Below, in pieces: positions 25,324 through 34,500 of a DNA stretch of 64,000 nt (position 1 is the first letter of the stretch; each line of letters starts with the position of its first letter). The position numbers and the translations under genes were made by a program. The stretch spans positions 44,441 to 108,440 of the forward strand of contig NZ_VSKS01000024.1 in the NCBI RefSeq assembly GCF_008312835.1, read 5' to 3'. Below the pieces are notes generated by a model that saw only the letters and a list, made by a program, of their open reading frames with translations, did not search any database and was not told where the DNA came from. The DNA is from Streptomyces marokkonensis (GTDB lineage Bacteria; Actinomycetota; Actinomycetes; Streptomycetales; Streptomycetaceae).

Positions 25324-25354
25324 CTTCGTCTAGACCTATTTTGTCTAGACCTCT
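25324..25354. promoter_or_regulatory. Two DasR-like (dre) sites upstream of the GH3 gene
   Basis: GTCTAGACC occurs twice, at 25328-25336 and 25343-25351, 15 bp apart centre to centre. The known dre consensus of the N-acetylglucosamine repressor DasR is a 16-bp palindrome with core GGTCTAGACC; each site matches the core at all but one position. The sites lie about 100-130 bp before the gene. Confidence 0.6.
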
Positions 25355-25455
25355 TGTCCTGCCCGTGTTGGGCGGGCTACGTTTCCCGCTGTTCGCAGGT
25401 ACTTCGCGTTTCCTTCAATTCCCTTGATGAGCAAGGCCGGAAGGAGCACGTCCGC

Positions 25456-27282
25456 ATGCAGGACCGGAGTCTGTCCAGACGAATCGTTCTCGCCTCCGCA
25501 ACCGTGGTCGCTGCGGGCGCAGCGGGCGTCGTGGGCGTCACGGCTACCCCCGCGGTCGCGCACAAGCGCGACCGCCGCCTCAGAAGGATCATCTCCGGGA
25601 TGAGCATCGAGGCGAAGATCGGCCAGCTGTTCGTGCCGTACTTCTATGGCACGTCGGCGACTTCTCCCAGCCAGTTCGACCAGGACCGCAACCTCAGGGA
25701 ACTCGGCGTGCGCACCGTGGCCGAGCTCATCGCCAAGTACCACATCGGCGGGGTCATCTACTTCTCCGGCTGGGCGAACAACATCCAAGATCCCCGCCAG
25801 ATCGCGGATTTGACGAACGGTGTGCAGCGGGCCTCGCTCGCCCTGCCCACCCCCATCCCCTCCCTGATCTCCATCGACCAGGAGCACGGGGCCAACGTCC
25901 GCATCGGCAGCGGCGCCACCCAGTTGCCGGGCGCGATGGCGCTCGGCGCGGGCCGCTCGCTCTCCGACGCACGCACCGCCGGACGGATATCGGGCACCGA
26001 ACTCGCCGCCCTGGGCATCCATCAGAACTTCGCCCCGGTCGCCGACGTCAACGTCAATCCGGCCAACCCCGTCATCAACGTCCGCTCCTTCGGCGCCGAC
26101 GCCCGAGAGGTCGGCCGCATGGTGGCGGCCCAGGTGACGGGCTACCAGCAGGCCGGCGTCGTCGCCTGCGCCAAGCATTTCCCCGGCCACGGGGACACCG
26201 CGGAGGACAGCCACACCGGGCTGCCCGTCATCACCCATACCCGCGAGGAGTGGGACCGCATCGACGCCCCGCCCTTCAGGGCCGCGATCGCTGCCGGCGT
26301 CGACTCGATCATGACCGCGCACCTCCAGGTTCCCGCGCTCGACTCCAGCAACGAACCGGCCACCCTGTCGCCCACGATCCTTCAGGGCGTGCTGCGCGAT
26401 GAACTCGGCTTCGACGGCGTGATCGTCACCGACGCGCTCAACATGCGCGGCGTGCGCACCAAGTACGGTGACGACCGTGTGCCCGTCCTCGCTCTCAAGG
26501 CCGGCGCCGACCAACTGCTGTTCCCGCCGGACATCGACGTGGCCTACAAGGGTGTCCTGGCCGCCGTCCGCAGCGGGGAGATCACCGAGGACCGGCTCGA
26601 GGAGTCGGTGCTGCGCATCCTGCGGGTGAAGGACAAGGTCGGCCTGCTCAGCGGCAGCCCATTCGTCTCTCCGAAGGAGGTCGACCGGGTCGTCGGCGCC
26701 CGCAGGCATCAGCTCGCCGCCGCCCGGATCGCCGGGCGCACCACCACGCTGCTGGTCAACGAGGACGAGGCGCTGCCGTTGCGCCGCGGGCAGAAGAAGC
26801 TGCTCGTGGTGGGCGCCAGCCCGGCCTTCCCGACCGACGGCACCCGCACCACCGTGCCCGAGCTGGCCAAGGCGTTCGACGAACTCGGCTACAGCACCAC
26901 CCACCTCGCCACCGGCCGCACCCCCGACACGGTGAAGATCGACGAGGCCGTGGCCGCCGCACAGGGACGGGACGCGGTGGTGGTCACCACCGACAACGTC
27001 GGCGCCACCAGCGCCCAACGCACCCTGGTCACCCGGCTGCTCGCGACGGGCGTCCCCCTCGTCCACCTCGCGGTGCGCAACCCCTACGACATCGCCCACC
27101 TCGGCGGGATCCCCGCATCACTGGTCTCCTACTGCTGGACCGAGGTCGAACTCCACGCCGCCGCCCGGGTGATCGCCGGCCGGGTCGATCCGCGCGGCAA
27201 GCTGCCCGTGCCCATCCAGCGGGCCGACGACCCGGCCGAAGTGCTCTTCCCCTCCGGGCACGGCCTGTCGTACGACCACTGA
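25456..27282 (+). CDS. Exported glycoside hydrolase family 3 protein (beta-N-acetylhexosaminidase type)
   Basis: A 608-aa enzyme with a Tat-type signal: SRRIVLASATVVAAGAAGVV and a cleavage region at TPAVAHK. The GH3 barrel (35-380) carries KHFPGHGDTAEDSH, the His/Asp pair that marks the NagZ branch, and the nucleophile Asp in FDGVIVTDALNMRGV. A C-terminal alpha/beta sandwich follows (400-605). The NagZ motif predicts release of N-acetylglucosamine from cell-wall or chitin fragments outside the cell. The start at 25456 gives the correct signal peptide. Two DasR-like operators upstream fit induction by amino sugars. Confidence 0.9.
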   Translation: MQDRSLSRRIVLASATVVAAGAAGVVGVTATPAVAHKRDRRLRRIISGMSIEAKIGQLFVPYFYGTSATSPSQFDQDRNLRELGVRTVAELIAKYHIGGVIYFSGWANNIQDPRQIADLTNGVQRASLALPTPIPSLISIDQEHGANVRIGSGATQLPGAMALGAGRSLSDARTAGRISGTELAALGIHQNFAPVADVNVNPANPVINVRSFGADAREVGRMVAAQVTGYQQAGVVACAKHFPGHGDTAEDSHTGLPVITHTREEWDRIDAPPFRAAIAAGVDSIMTAHLQVPALDSSNEPATLSPTILQGVLRDELGFDGVIVTDALNMRGVRTKYGDDRVPVLALKAGADQLLFPPDIDVAYKGVLAAVRSGEITEDRLEESVLRILRVKDKVGLLSGSPFVSPKEVDRVVGARRHQLAAARIAGRTTTLLVNEDEALPLRRGQKKLLVVGASPAFPTDGTRTTVPELAKAFDELGYSTTHLATGRTPDTVKIDEAVAAAQGRDAVVVTTDNVGATSAQRTLVTRLLATGVPLVHLAVRNPYDIAHLGGIPASLVSYCWTEVELHAAARVIAGRVDPRGKLPVPIQRADDPAEVLFPSGHGLSYDH

Positions 27283-27637
27283 CATCCGCCTCCCAGCACA
27301 GCTTTCGGCCCCGGCACCTCGTCACTGCGCAGACCGTGGCCGCCTCAGCCCGGCTTCGGTCAGCGTCTCCAGGGTGGCGGCGAGATTTGGCGTCTCCCGA
27401 TCCGCCGGCGGGGCGGGCCTGTCACAAGAAGGACTTCAGGCAACCGGCAAACTCATCGGCCCGGCGTGCCGGCCCGTTGCCCGGCGCGGAGCGGGACCAG
27501 GACGGCGGCGCGCTGCCAGCGCCCCCCGGCGGCCTTGGTCCGCTGACTGGCAGTGGCAAGAGCACACGTCATGAGCTTGCTCTGACCAGCGTCCACCTCC
27601 CCACTTCGGGCGACAGCAAGCGCTGATCAGAGCGCCG
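27283..27637. other. Intergenic, no gene supported
   Basis: About 355 bp between the convergent GH3 and threonyl-tRNA synthetase genes. No reading frame with a motif or ribosome site is seen, and no clear terminator. Confidence 0.4.
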
Positions 27638-28873
27638 CTACGAGGCGGTGTCGGCCCACAGGTCGGTGCTGTGGGCCTCGATGAGCGCGCTGATGCGGGT
27701 GAGCACGTCACTGACTGGCCGCGGGGCGAGTCGGCGTCCGTCACGCAAGCGCAGGGCGACGTGACCGTCAGCGGCCTCCCTGGCGCCGATGACGGCTTGG
27801 TAGGGAATCAGGCGGGCCCGGCGGACACGGGCGCCCAGGCTGCCGCGGTCCGGTCCCGCGACCTGGGCACGCAGTCCGAGGTCTGCGCAGCGTCGGGCGA
27901 GGGCCGCGGCATCGGCCAGTTCGGTGTCGGAGACCGGGAGGACGGCCAGTTGAATGGGGGCGAGCCAGGCGGGGAAGGCGCCGCCGTGCTGTTCGATGAG
28001 ATGGGCGACGGCACGTTCCACGCTGCCGATGATGCTGCGGTGGATCATGACCGGGCGGTGCCTGGCGCCGTCCGCGCCGATGTAGTGCAGGTCGAACTGC
28101 TCGGGCTGGTGGAAGTCGACCTGGACGGTGGACAGGGTGGACTCCCGGCCGGCGCCGTCGGTGACCTGGACGTCGATTTTGGGGCCGTAGAAGGCGGCCT
28201 CTCCCCCGGCTGCCTCGTAGGGCAGGCCGGAGCGGTCGAGAACGTCGGTCAGCAGGGCGGTGGACCGCTGCCACTTCTCCGGTGCGGCCACGTACTTGCC
28301 ACCGGCGCCCGGGAGGGAGAGCCGGTAGCGGGTCGAGGTGATGCCGAGCGCCGCGTACGACCGGCGGATCATCTCCAGCGCCGCCTGCGCCTCTTCGGCG
28401 ACCTGGCCCAGGGTGCAAAAGACGTGCGCGTCGTTGAGCTGGATGGCCCGCACCCGGGTCAGTCCGCCGAGCACACCCGAGAGTTCGGAGCGGTACATGC
28501 CGCCCAGTTCGGCCATGCGCAGCGGCAGTTCGCGGTAACTGCGGGAGCGGGAGCGGAAGATCACCGCGTGATGGGGGCACAGGCTCGGCCGCAGGACGAC
28601 CTGCTCCCCGCCGAGGTCCATCGGGGGGAACATGTCGTCGCTGTAGTGCGCCCAGTGCCCCGAGATCTCGTACAGCTCCCGCTTACCGAGTACCGGTGAG
28701 TACACGTGCTGGTAGCCCGCCCGCCGCTCGGTGGCACGGATGTACTCCTCCAGGGTGTGTCTGACGGTCGCGCCGTCGGGCAGCCAGTACGGCAGGCCGG
28801 CGCCGATCAGCGGGTCGGTGTCGAACAGGCCCATCTCACGGCCGAGTCTGCGGTGGTCGTGCACGGTGGTCAT
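27638..28873 (-). CDS. thrS: Short threonyl-tRNA synthetase (no TGS/editing domains)
   Basis: A 411-aa class II synthetase that charges tRNA-Thr. It begins directly at the catalytic core (MTTVHDHRRLGREMGLFDTD). Zinc ligands are Cys99 in VVLRPSLCPHHAVIF, His150 in QLNDAHVFC and His in VMIHRSIIGSVER. The anticodon-binding domain follows (IQLAVLPVSDTELADAAALA). The housekeeping enzyme is about 650 residues with TGS and editing domains; both are absent here, so this is a second, accessory copy. It sits behind a Thr-rich leader peptide and an attenuator hairpin, so it should be induced when charged tRNA-Thr runs short. Such copies can protect against threonyl-tRNA synthetase inhibitors; a resistance role for this cluster is only inference. 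Confidence 0.9.
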   Translation of the reverse strand: MTTVHDHRRLGREMGLFDTDPLIGAGLPYWLPDGATVRHTLEEYIRATERRAGYQHVYSPVLGKRELYEISGHWAHYSDDMFPPMDLGGEQVVLRPSLCPHHAVIFRSRSRSYRELPLRMAELGGMYRSELSGVLGGLTRVRAIQLNDAHVFCTLGQVAEEAQAALEMIRRSYAALGITSTRYRLSLPGAGGKYVAAPEKWQRSTALLTDVLDRSGLPYEAAGGEAAFYGPKIDVQVTDGAGRESTLSTVQVDFHQPEQFDLHYIGADGARHRPVMIHRSIIGSVERAVAHLIEQHGGAFPAWLAPIQLAVLPVSDTELADAAALARRCADLGLRAQVAGPDRGSLGARVRRARLIPYQAVIGAREAADGHVALRLRDGRRLAPRPVSDVLTRISALIEAHSTDLWADTAS

Positions 28874-28918
28874 CGCGGTCTCCTCGCTGGTGGCGGAGCA
28901 AGTGACCGGGCCCACGAC

Positions 28919-28948
28919 GAAGCCCCGGGGCACTTGCCCCGGGGCTTC
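28919..28948 (-). terminator. Attenuator hairpin in the thrS leader
   Basis: On the transcript, GAAGCCCCGGGG and CCCCGGGGCTTC (28948-28937 and 28930-28919) form a perfect 12-bp stem with a 6-nt loop. It begins 16 bp after the leader peptide stop and ends 46 bp before the thrS start, the expected place for a ribosome-controlled attenuator. Confidence 0.75.
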
Positions 28949-28963
28949 GGATCAGGTCGTCTG

Positions 28964-29014
28964 TCAGCGCGCCGGGACACTCTCCGGCGTCGTCGTCACG
29001 GCGGCGCGCTTCAT
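28964..29014 (-). CDS. Threonine leader peptide of thrS
   Basis: A 16-codon frame, MKRAAVTTTPESVPAR, with three consecutive ACG Thr codons and a TGA at 28966-28964, just upstream of the attenuator hairpin. Stalling at the Thr run would be expected to prevent terminator formation and let thrS be transcribed. The ribosome site is weak (no clear purine run before 29014). The placement relative to the hairpin and the gene's own amino acid make coincidence unlikely. Confidence 0.65.
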   Translation of the reverse strand: MKRAAVTTTPESVPAR

Positions 29015-29160
29015 GTCGGAGACGTTAGCAGGATGCGACCATGTCCACCCGGTCATTTCTCGTCAGGAGTGCACAGGCACCCCGCGTCTCCGGGCGGGCC
29101 GCGGTCGCCGGCGGGGTGACCGAGCGCTGAACATTGTCCTGCCGCTCGAGCAGGGACGCC

Positions 29161-30813
29161 CTACCCGCGGTACGCAAGGGTTGTCATCATCCCCGACTCG
29201 GAGTGGTAGATGTTGTGGCAGTGCAGCATCCACAGTCCGGGGTTGTCCGCGTCGAAGTCCGCCACCAGCTTGTTGTGCGGCAGGACGATCGACGTGTCCT
29301 TGCGGGCGCCGTTGGAGTCCAGACCGGCGAGGGAGAACGTGTGGCCGTGCAGATGCACGGGATGCCACATGTGGGTGGCGTTGATGATGACCAGCCGCAC
29401 CCGCTCGCCCCGTTCGACCCTGTGGAGTTTGTCCGGGTTGTAGGGCTCGTGGTCGATTCCCCAGTCATACTCCTTCATGCCACCGGTCAGCTTGACCCGG
29501 AGCAGCCGGTCGTACCTGCGGCGGGGCATCGCCACCGACTCATCCGGCCCGAGACGGCGGGCCGACACCAGCACCTCACGGTCCAGCTCCGCGGGGTGCG
29601 CGGACGGCTTGGGGACCGCTCCGGCGCCCGTACGCAGGACGGCCATGGCCCGGCCCCCCTTGCCCTCGGCGAGCGCGACAAGCGGGAAGACTCCCGACTT
29701 CGCGGTGATCAGCACGTCGTACCGCTCGGCCATCCCGATCACCAGCGCGTCCGTCCTGTACGGCTGCACGGGAAAGCCGTCGCTGTGGGTGATGGTCATC
29801 CGGTGCCCGCCGAGCGCCACCCGGAAGGCCGACTCCCCGCCGCCGTTGATGATGCGCAGCCTGATCCGGTCGCCGGGCTTGGCCGTGAACTGCGTGGGGT
29901 CGTCCGCCGTGCGCCCGTTGATCAGGTAGTAGGGGTAGGCGACGTGTCCCGCGTGACCGCCGAGCAGCCTGCTGGTGGCGCCCGCCATCAGCCGCTTCGG
30001 TCCTTTCCGCCGGTACGGCGACGGCGAGGGCGCCCCTTCGGGGCCCTTCCCGTCGTCCGCTCCCCCGGACGCGGCGTCCGCCAACGCCCCACCACCGGCC
30101 CCCACGGGTCCCTCCGGCCCGTTGCCGTGGCCCACCGGGGGCTTGCCCTTGCGGAGCTGGTAGAGAACGTCGTCGGGGGTGGAGCCGTCCACGCCGTCGA
30201 TCCAGTCGTCCAGCACGACGATCCACTCGTGGTCGTACCTGAGTGGCTCCCTCGGGTCGTCGACGATGAGCGGCGCGTACATGCCACGATCGGTCTGCAC
30301 CCCCATGTGAGGGTGGAACCAGTAAGTGCCGGGATGCATCGGGGTGAAGCGATAGTCGAACGTCTCACCGGGTTCGACCGGCCGCTGCGTCACACCGGGC
30401 ACACCGTCCATGTCGTTGCGCAGAGCGATTCCGTGCCAGTGCACGGTCGTCGCCTCCGGCAGTTGATTGGCCAGCGTCAACGCCACGGTGTCACCCGCGG
30501 TGACCCGCACCTCCCGGCCCGGCAGCGACCCCTCGTACGTCCACGACCTGAAGGTACGTCCGGCACCCAGCTCGACCGGCGACGGTGTGGCCCTCAGTGT
30601 GTGTTTACGGAGCGGTTCGGCGGTCGGACGTGCCCCGCCGGCCTCTCTGCCGTTCGGAGCGGATCCGGCCGGCGCGGGCGCGCCCGGGTGGCCGCCGTCG
30701 CGCGAGCCGGTATGGGAGCAGCCGGCGAGCAGACCGGAACCCGCGGCCGCGATCCCGGCGCCGAGCACGGCGCGACGTGTGGGGGAGGTCTGACTGGTGT
30801 GGTCCGTGCGCAT
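29161..30813 (-). CDS. Exported multicopper oxidase
   Basis: A 550-aa laccase/CueO-like enzyme. The N-terminus has a Tat motif (SPTRRAVLGAGIAAAG) and a lipobox-like LLAGC, so it is likely a membrane-anchored lipoprotein outside the cell. All copper sites are present: HWHG, YWFHPHMG, HPVHLHGH, and HCHNIYHSESGMM (type 1 and trinuclear ligands with axial Met). A Gly/Ser/Pro-rich insertion (about 235-270) separates domains 1 and 2. It oxidises metals or phenols with O2; copper homeostasis is the usual role. ATG 30813 is preferred (GAGG upstream); a GTG at 30825 is possible. Confidence 0.92.
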   Translation of the reverse strand: MRTDHTSQTSPTRRAVLGAGIAAAGSGLLAGCSHTGSRDGGHPGAPAPAGSAPNGREAGGARPTAEPLRKHTLRATPSPVELGAGRTFRSWTYEGSLPGREVRVTAGDTVALTLANQLPEATTVHWHGIALRNDMDGVPGVTQRPVEPGETFDYRFTPMHPGTYWFHPHMGVQTDRGMYAPLIVDDPREPLRYDHEWIVVLDDWIDGVDGSTPDDVLYQLRKGKPPVGHGNGPEGPVGAGGGALADAASGGADDGKGPEGAPSPSPYRRKGPKRLMAGATSRLLGGHAGHVAYPYYLINGRTADDPTQFTAKPGDRIRLRIINGGGESAFRVALGGHRMTITHSDGFPVQPYRTDALVIGMAERYDVLITAKSGVFPLVALAEGKGGRAMAVLRTGAGAVPKPSAHPAELDREVLVSARRLGPDESVAMPRRRYDRLLRVKLTGGMKEYDWGIDHEPYNPDKLHRVERGERVRLVIINATHMWHPVHLHGHTFSLAGLDSNGARKDTSIVLPHNKLVADFDADNPGLWMLHCHNIYHSESGMMTTLAYRG

Positions 30814-31512
30814 GACTGGGTGCACCTCGCTGGTCGGGAGAAGGCAGGTGAAGGCGTGGGTCTGCCACCGCCCGGACAGGACAGACGGCCGGAGGCGCTC
30901 TTCCGACGAGGCACCGACGGGACGGTGAGCACATCCGGTGGGCGGTGGAACCGGCTGTTGCGGAGATCGGCGAGCGTCCCCCGCCGGTGTCCGGAGCGCA
31001 GCTCAGAACGGCCGTGCGGATATCCGGAGCGGCAGGGCACCGGACGGCACATGCCGTCCGCGCAGGCCGCGCCCGCATCCGGCCCTCAGGTCAGTCATCA
31101 CATGAGCACACTACCCCGACATGATATGCATTTTAGACATATGGGCTGTTTCGACACGGTCGTGTGGTCAGCCCACCCTCCCCGGGCGACGACCCCGCGC
31201 CCCAGTGGTGCCGGTGCCCGCCACGGCGGTTCCTTGGCGCGTTTCCTGGACGCACCAAGGACGGCAGAACGCTGCTGAGCATGCCGGTGACGGGTGCTTT
31301 TGACTTTCCGTCCGAGAGTCCACAGGCCCGCCGACCCTGTTCCGGATCGACCCCGCGCTCTGGAAGGAACACCTCCGCGGTGTCGTCGGCCGGGATCTCA
31401 CGCCCGACGAACGTACGGCCCGGCGGCGCGCAGGGCGGCGCCGCCACGGCTACGTCAAGCTGCTGGTGCGTCGCCCGCCCACCGCCAGTGGCGATGCCGC
31501 GACACGCCGCAC
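30814..31512. other. Intergenic with a possible WD40-protein relic
   Basis: About 700 bp. An AT-rich patch at 31110-31145 probably holds the multicopper oxidase promoter. On the plus strand, about 31320-31450, one frame reads FRIDPALWKEHLRGVVGRDL followed by TPDERT, similar to the end of Streptomyces nSTAND/WD40 proteins (DP-x-W...C-x-x-GRDLT-x-x-E). It lacks any start, so it would be a relic. It also lies downstream of the PKS operon end; I found no clear terminator. Confidence 0.35.
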
Positions 31513-34500
31513 TCAGGCGTTGGGGCCACGAGTTACCGCCGGAGGAATGAACGCGGCGTGCAGCAGACGATTGAGCTCCTGGTCGAGACTGCGTGTCAGC
31601 GACGGGTAGGCGTGCTTCCCCAGGTGCCTGTGTTCGAACACCCTGCGGAAGTCCCGGCCGAAGACGGGAGCCGCGGCCTGGAACACCTCCGCCTCTCTCT
31701 CACCCAGGGTCTGCAGCACGGGTACGTCGATCGGCCGGGTCTTCTCGAAGACACCGGCCCGCTCATGGGCGGGTGACCGCCACGCCGACATCGCGATGAA
31801 GAACCGTACGTCACCCAGTCCCACGTCACCTCCCAGAGCCTGACGGTGCAGGGCCGCAGAAGCCATCGCGGCGCCTTCACCGAACCCGGCGACACCGGCG
31901 AACGGGCCATGGTCCTCCGCCACTGATCTGAGGTACCGGAGGGACGAATCCAGGGCCGCCCCGGGATCGGCGTCCCCCATGTCTGCGGGAGTGCTGTGAT
32001 ATCGGTTCCACAGCTCCGGGAAACCCGCTTTCCACTCCCGATAGGTTCCCGTGACGTCGTAGAGGCCCTCCTCGGCCAGGGAGTCCAGGCCCCGGAGCTC
32101 GAGTTGCTCCGCACTGGTGAATGCCGGCATCGCGTAAGGTGCGTCGGGAATGACGAACTCGAGGTCTTCGCGTCTGGTCCAGCCTGCCTTCTTCAGCATG
32201 GCTCGTGCGAGGCGGCCGTCGGTCCCCCGGCCCGGCAGGAACAGCACCCTGTGGCGACGCGGCACGTAGATGCTCACCGCGCCGAAGCCGTCGCGCCTGA
32301 GACGTCGCTCCACGGGAGACGCGGGGTCCCGCCGGTGGAGCAGCGAGATGGTGGGGGACATCATGTGCCAGAGGCCCCCACCCTCTTCCACCGTCTCGCC
32401 CAGCAACGTGGAGTACGCCCTCCACTCGGCTTCCCGCTCTCTTTGGAAGCGGTCGAACGGGCAGAGTTCCGCGGTTCTCGACGCGACGTTCTTCTTCGCG
32501 CGCTCGATGTAATCCCACAACTCCACGAGCAGCCGTTCGGTGGACGACCTCTCAGGATTCTCGACAGTGATTCTCGCGAACAGCGCCTCCAATTCGGTGG
32601 GATTGTCGCGAAAGTGCAGATACGCTTCGGCGAACGCCTGCAGGAAGAACACGTAACTCGAGCAGAGCAGAGATTTGGCCTTCCGCGGAATCTGAGCGCT
32701 GTCGTTGTAGGCGAACAGATTGGGGTCGCCGTCGATCCAGAGTCCCTCCACCCTGCTGTCCTCACCGAAGATCCTCGACATGATGCTCCGGTCCGTGGAC
32801 GATCCCAGGCATGTGACCAGAACATCGGCCTTCACCTCCCTTCCGCTCTCGGTGACGACCGAGCGGGCCGTCACATGATCGATTTCACTCTCCACGACGG
32901 TCACCCTTCCGAGCGCCTGTGCCAGGAAGTAGACGTCCGAGGCGGCAGGTACCGTCGACTGGTCCAGTACGAAGCTGCCGTCCGCCTCCTGGGAGAGAGA
33001 AGGGAGAGACTCGATGTCGATGCCGCAGAGCTCGTAGAACGGCCGCATGATGTCGACGACGTCGTTGAGCGGTGTCGCTCCCTCGCTCGAATTGATCACC
33101 CAGTTGCAGAGGGTGGACACGACCAGGTTCCGTCGCCGGCAGACGATCGTGACATGGCGAGCACCGTTCTCCAGGGCCGTTCGCATGTTCTCCAGAGCGA
33201 AAGCACCGTGTCCGACGATCACGACCGACGCGTCGGTGAACTTCTCCGGCGGCGTGTCGTCGGCCACCCCAAGCCCGATGTGGCCCGTGAAGAGGTGCTC
33301 ATCGCGAAAGTGATGCGTCACGGGCCGGTGGAGCCCGCCCGTGAGGGCCGCCACACCGGAGACGCGGACGGACTGGGTGACGCCTCCCTGGACGTACACG
33401 GCCTCGTATTCCTGCTCCCGGACCTTCCTGACGGAGACCACTTCGCAGTTGAAGCGAATCGGCTCTTTCAGCTCGGACGCGACGGCATTCGCCTGCTGCA
33501 GGACCTCGCCCCTGTCCGGGAAAACCGATCGCCATCGGTGGTCGTCACGCACCGTGGGCAACGCACTGTCGAAACTGTATGCCGGAGAATCGATTTGAAC
33601 TTTGGAATCCGTGTTGGCCAGTGAGCTCCACACACCGCCGACCCGGTCCCGCTTCTCCAGCACTATGACCGCGACGCCCATCTTCTCAAGTCGTCGAGCG
33701 AATCCGATTCCACCCAGGCCCGCCCCTATGACCAGGACCGGAAGACGCGGCGACGTGGGCTTCCGCGCGGCACCGGCAGTACGGTGCACGGTGTCGTGCC
33801 GCACGGGCTCCCGCCGGACCGGGACACGCTCGCTCGATTGCTTCCGCATCTGCTCGAAGACGTACCCGACCAGGGAGCGGACATCAGCCGACTCGACGGC
33901 GAAGGCCGTCGGCAGCACGACTTCCAGGTCGGACGCGATCCTGTTGCGCAGCAGGACGCCGCCCAACGAGTCCAGACCGGATTCCGACAGTGTGGCACTG
34001 TCCTCGAAGGGTCCTCCCACGACCTCCCGGGCCGCCGTGCGCACGACCTGCTCCACGTTGGTCCGCACCGGTGCCGGCGCGTCGGCTGCCCTCCGGGTGG
34101 TGAAGCGTGACACGAACCGGTTCCTCAGCGACAGCGTGTCCCAGTCCAGTGGGGAGACGCAGACCGCTCCCCGCTCGCGCCCTGCGAGCAGCCGGTCCAG
34201 CGCCGTGCCCCCGAGATCGTTGCCGATCGCCCCGAACCCCGCGGTCCTCGCACGCTCGACCGCTCCGTGGCGCACAGCGACGCCGGCGTCGGACCACACA
34301 CCCCACTGGATCGAGAGCACGGGCTCACCTCGCAGCGACCACGACTCGGCCAACGCGTCCAGCGTGGCGTTCGCCGCGGCACAGCTCGCCTGAGCGACGG
34401 CCCCGAAGACAGAAGAGGCCGAGGAGAACAACACCAGGAAGTCCGGCGGGGTGAACACGCTCCGGAGATTCCTCGCGCCCTCGACCCTGGCGCCGTAGGC

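Noticed and set aside
28919-29014. T-box riboswitch before thrS
   Set aside because: No T-box consensus or specifier-loop layout is visible; the Thr-codon frame plus hairpin explains the leader better.
31110-31145. Copper-responsive (CsoR-type) operator before the multicopper oxidase
   Set aside because: The patch is AT-rich but the paired TACCC/GGGTA half sites are not there.
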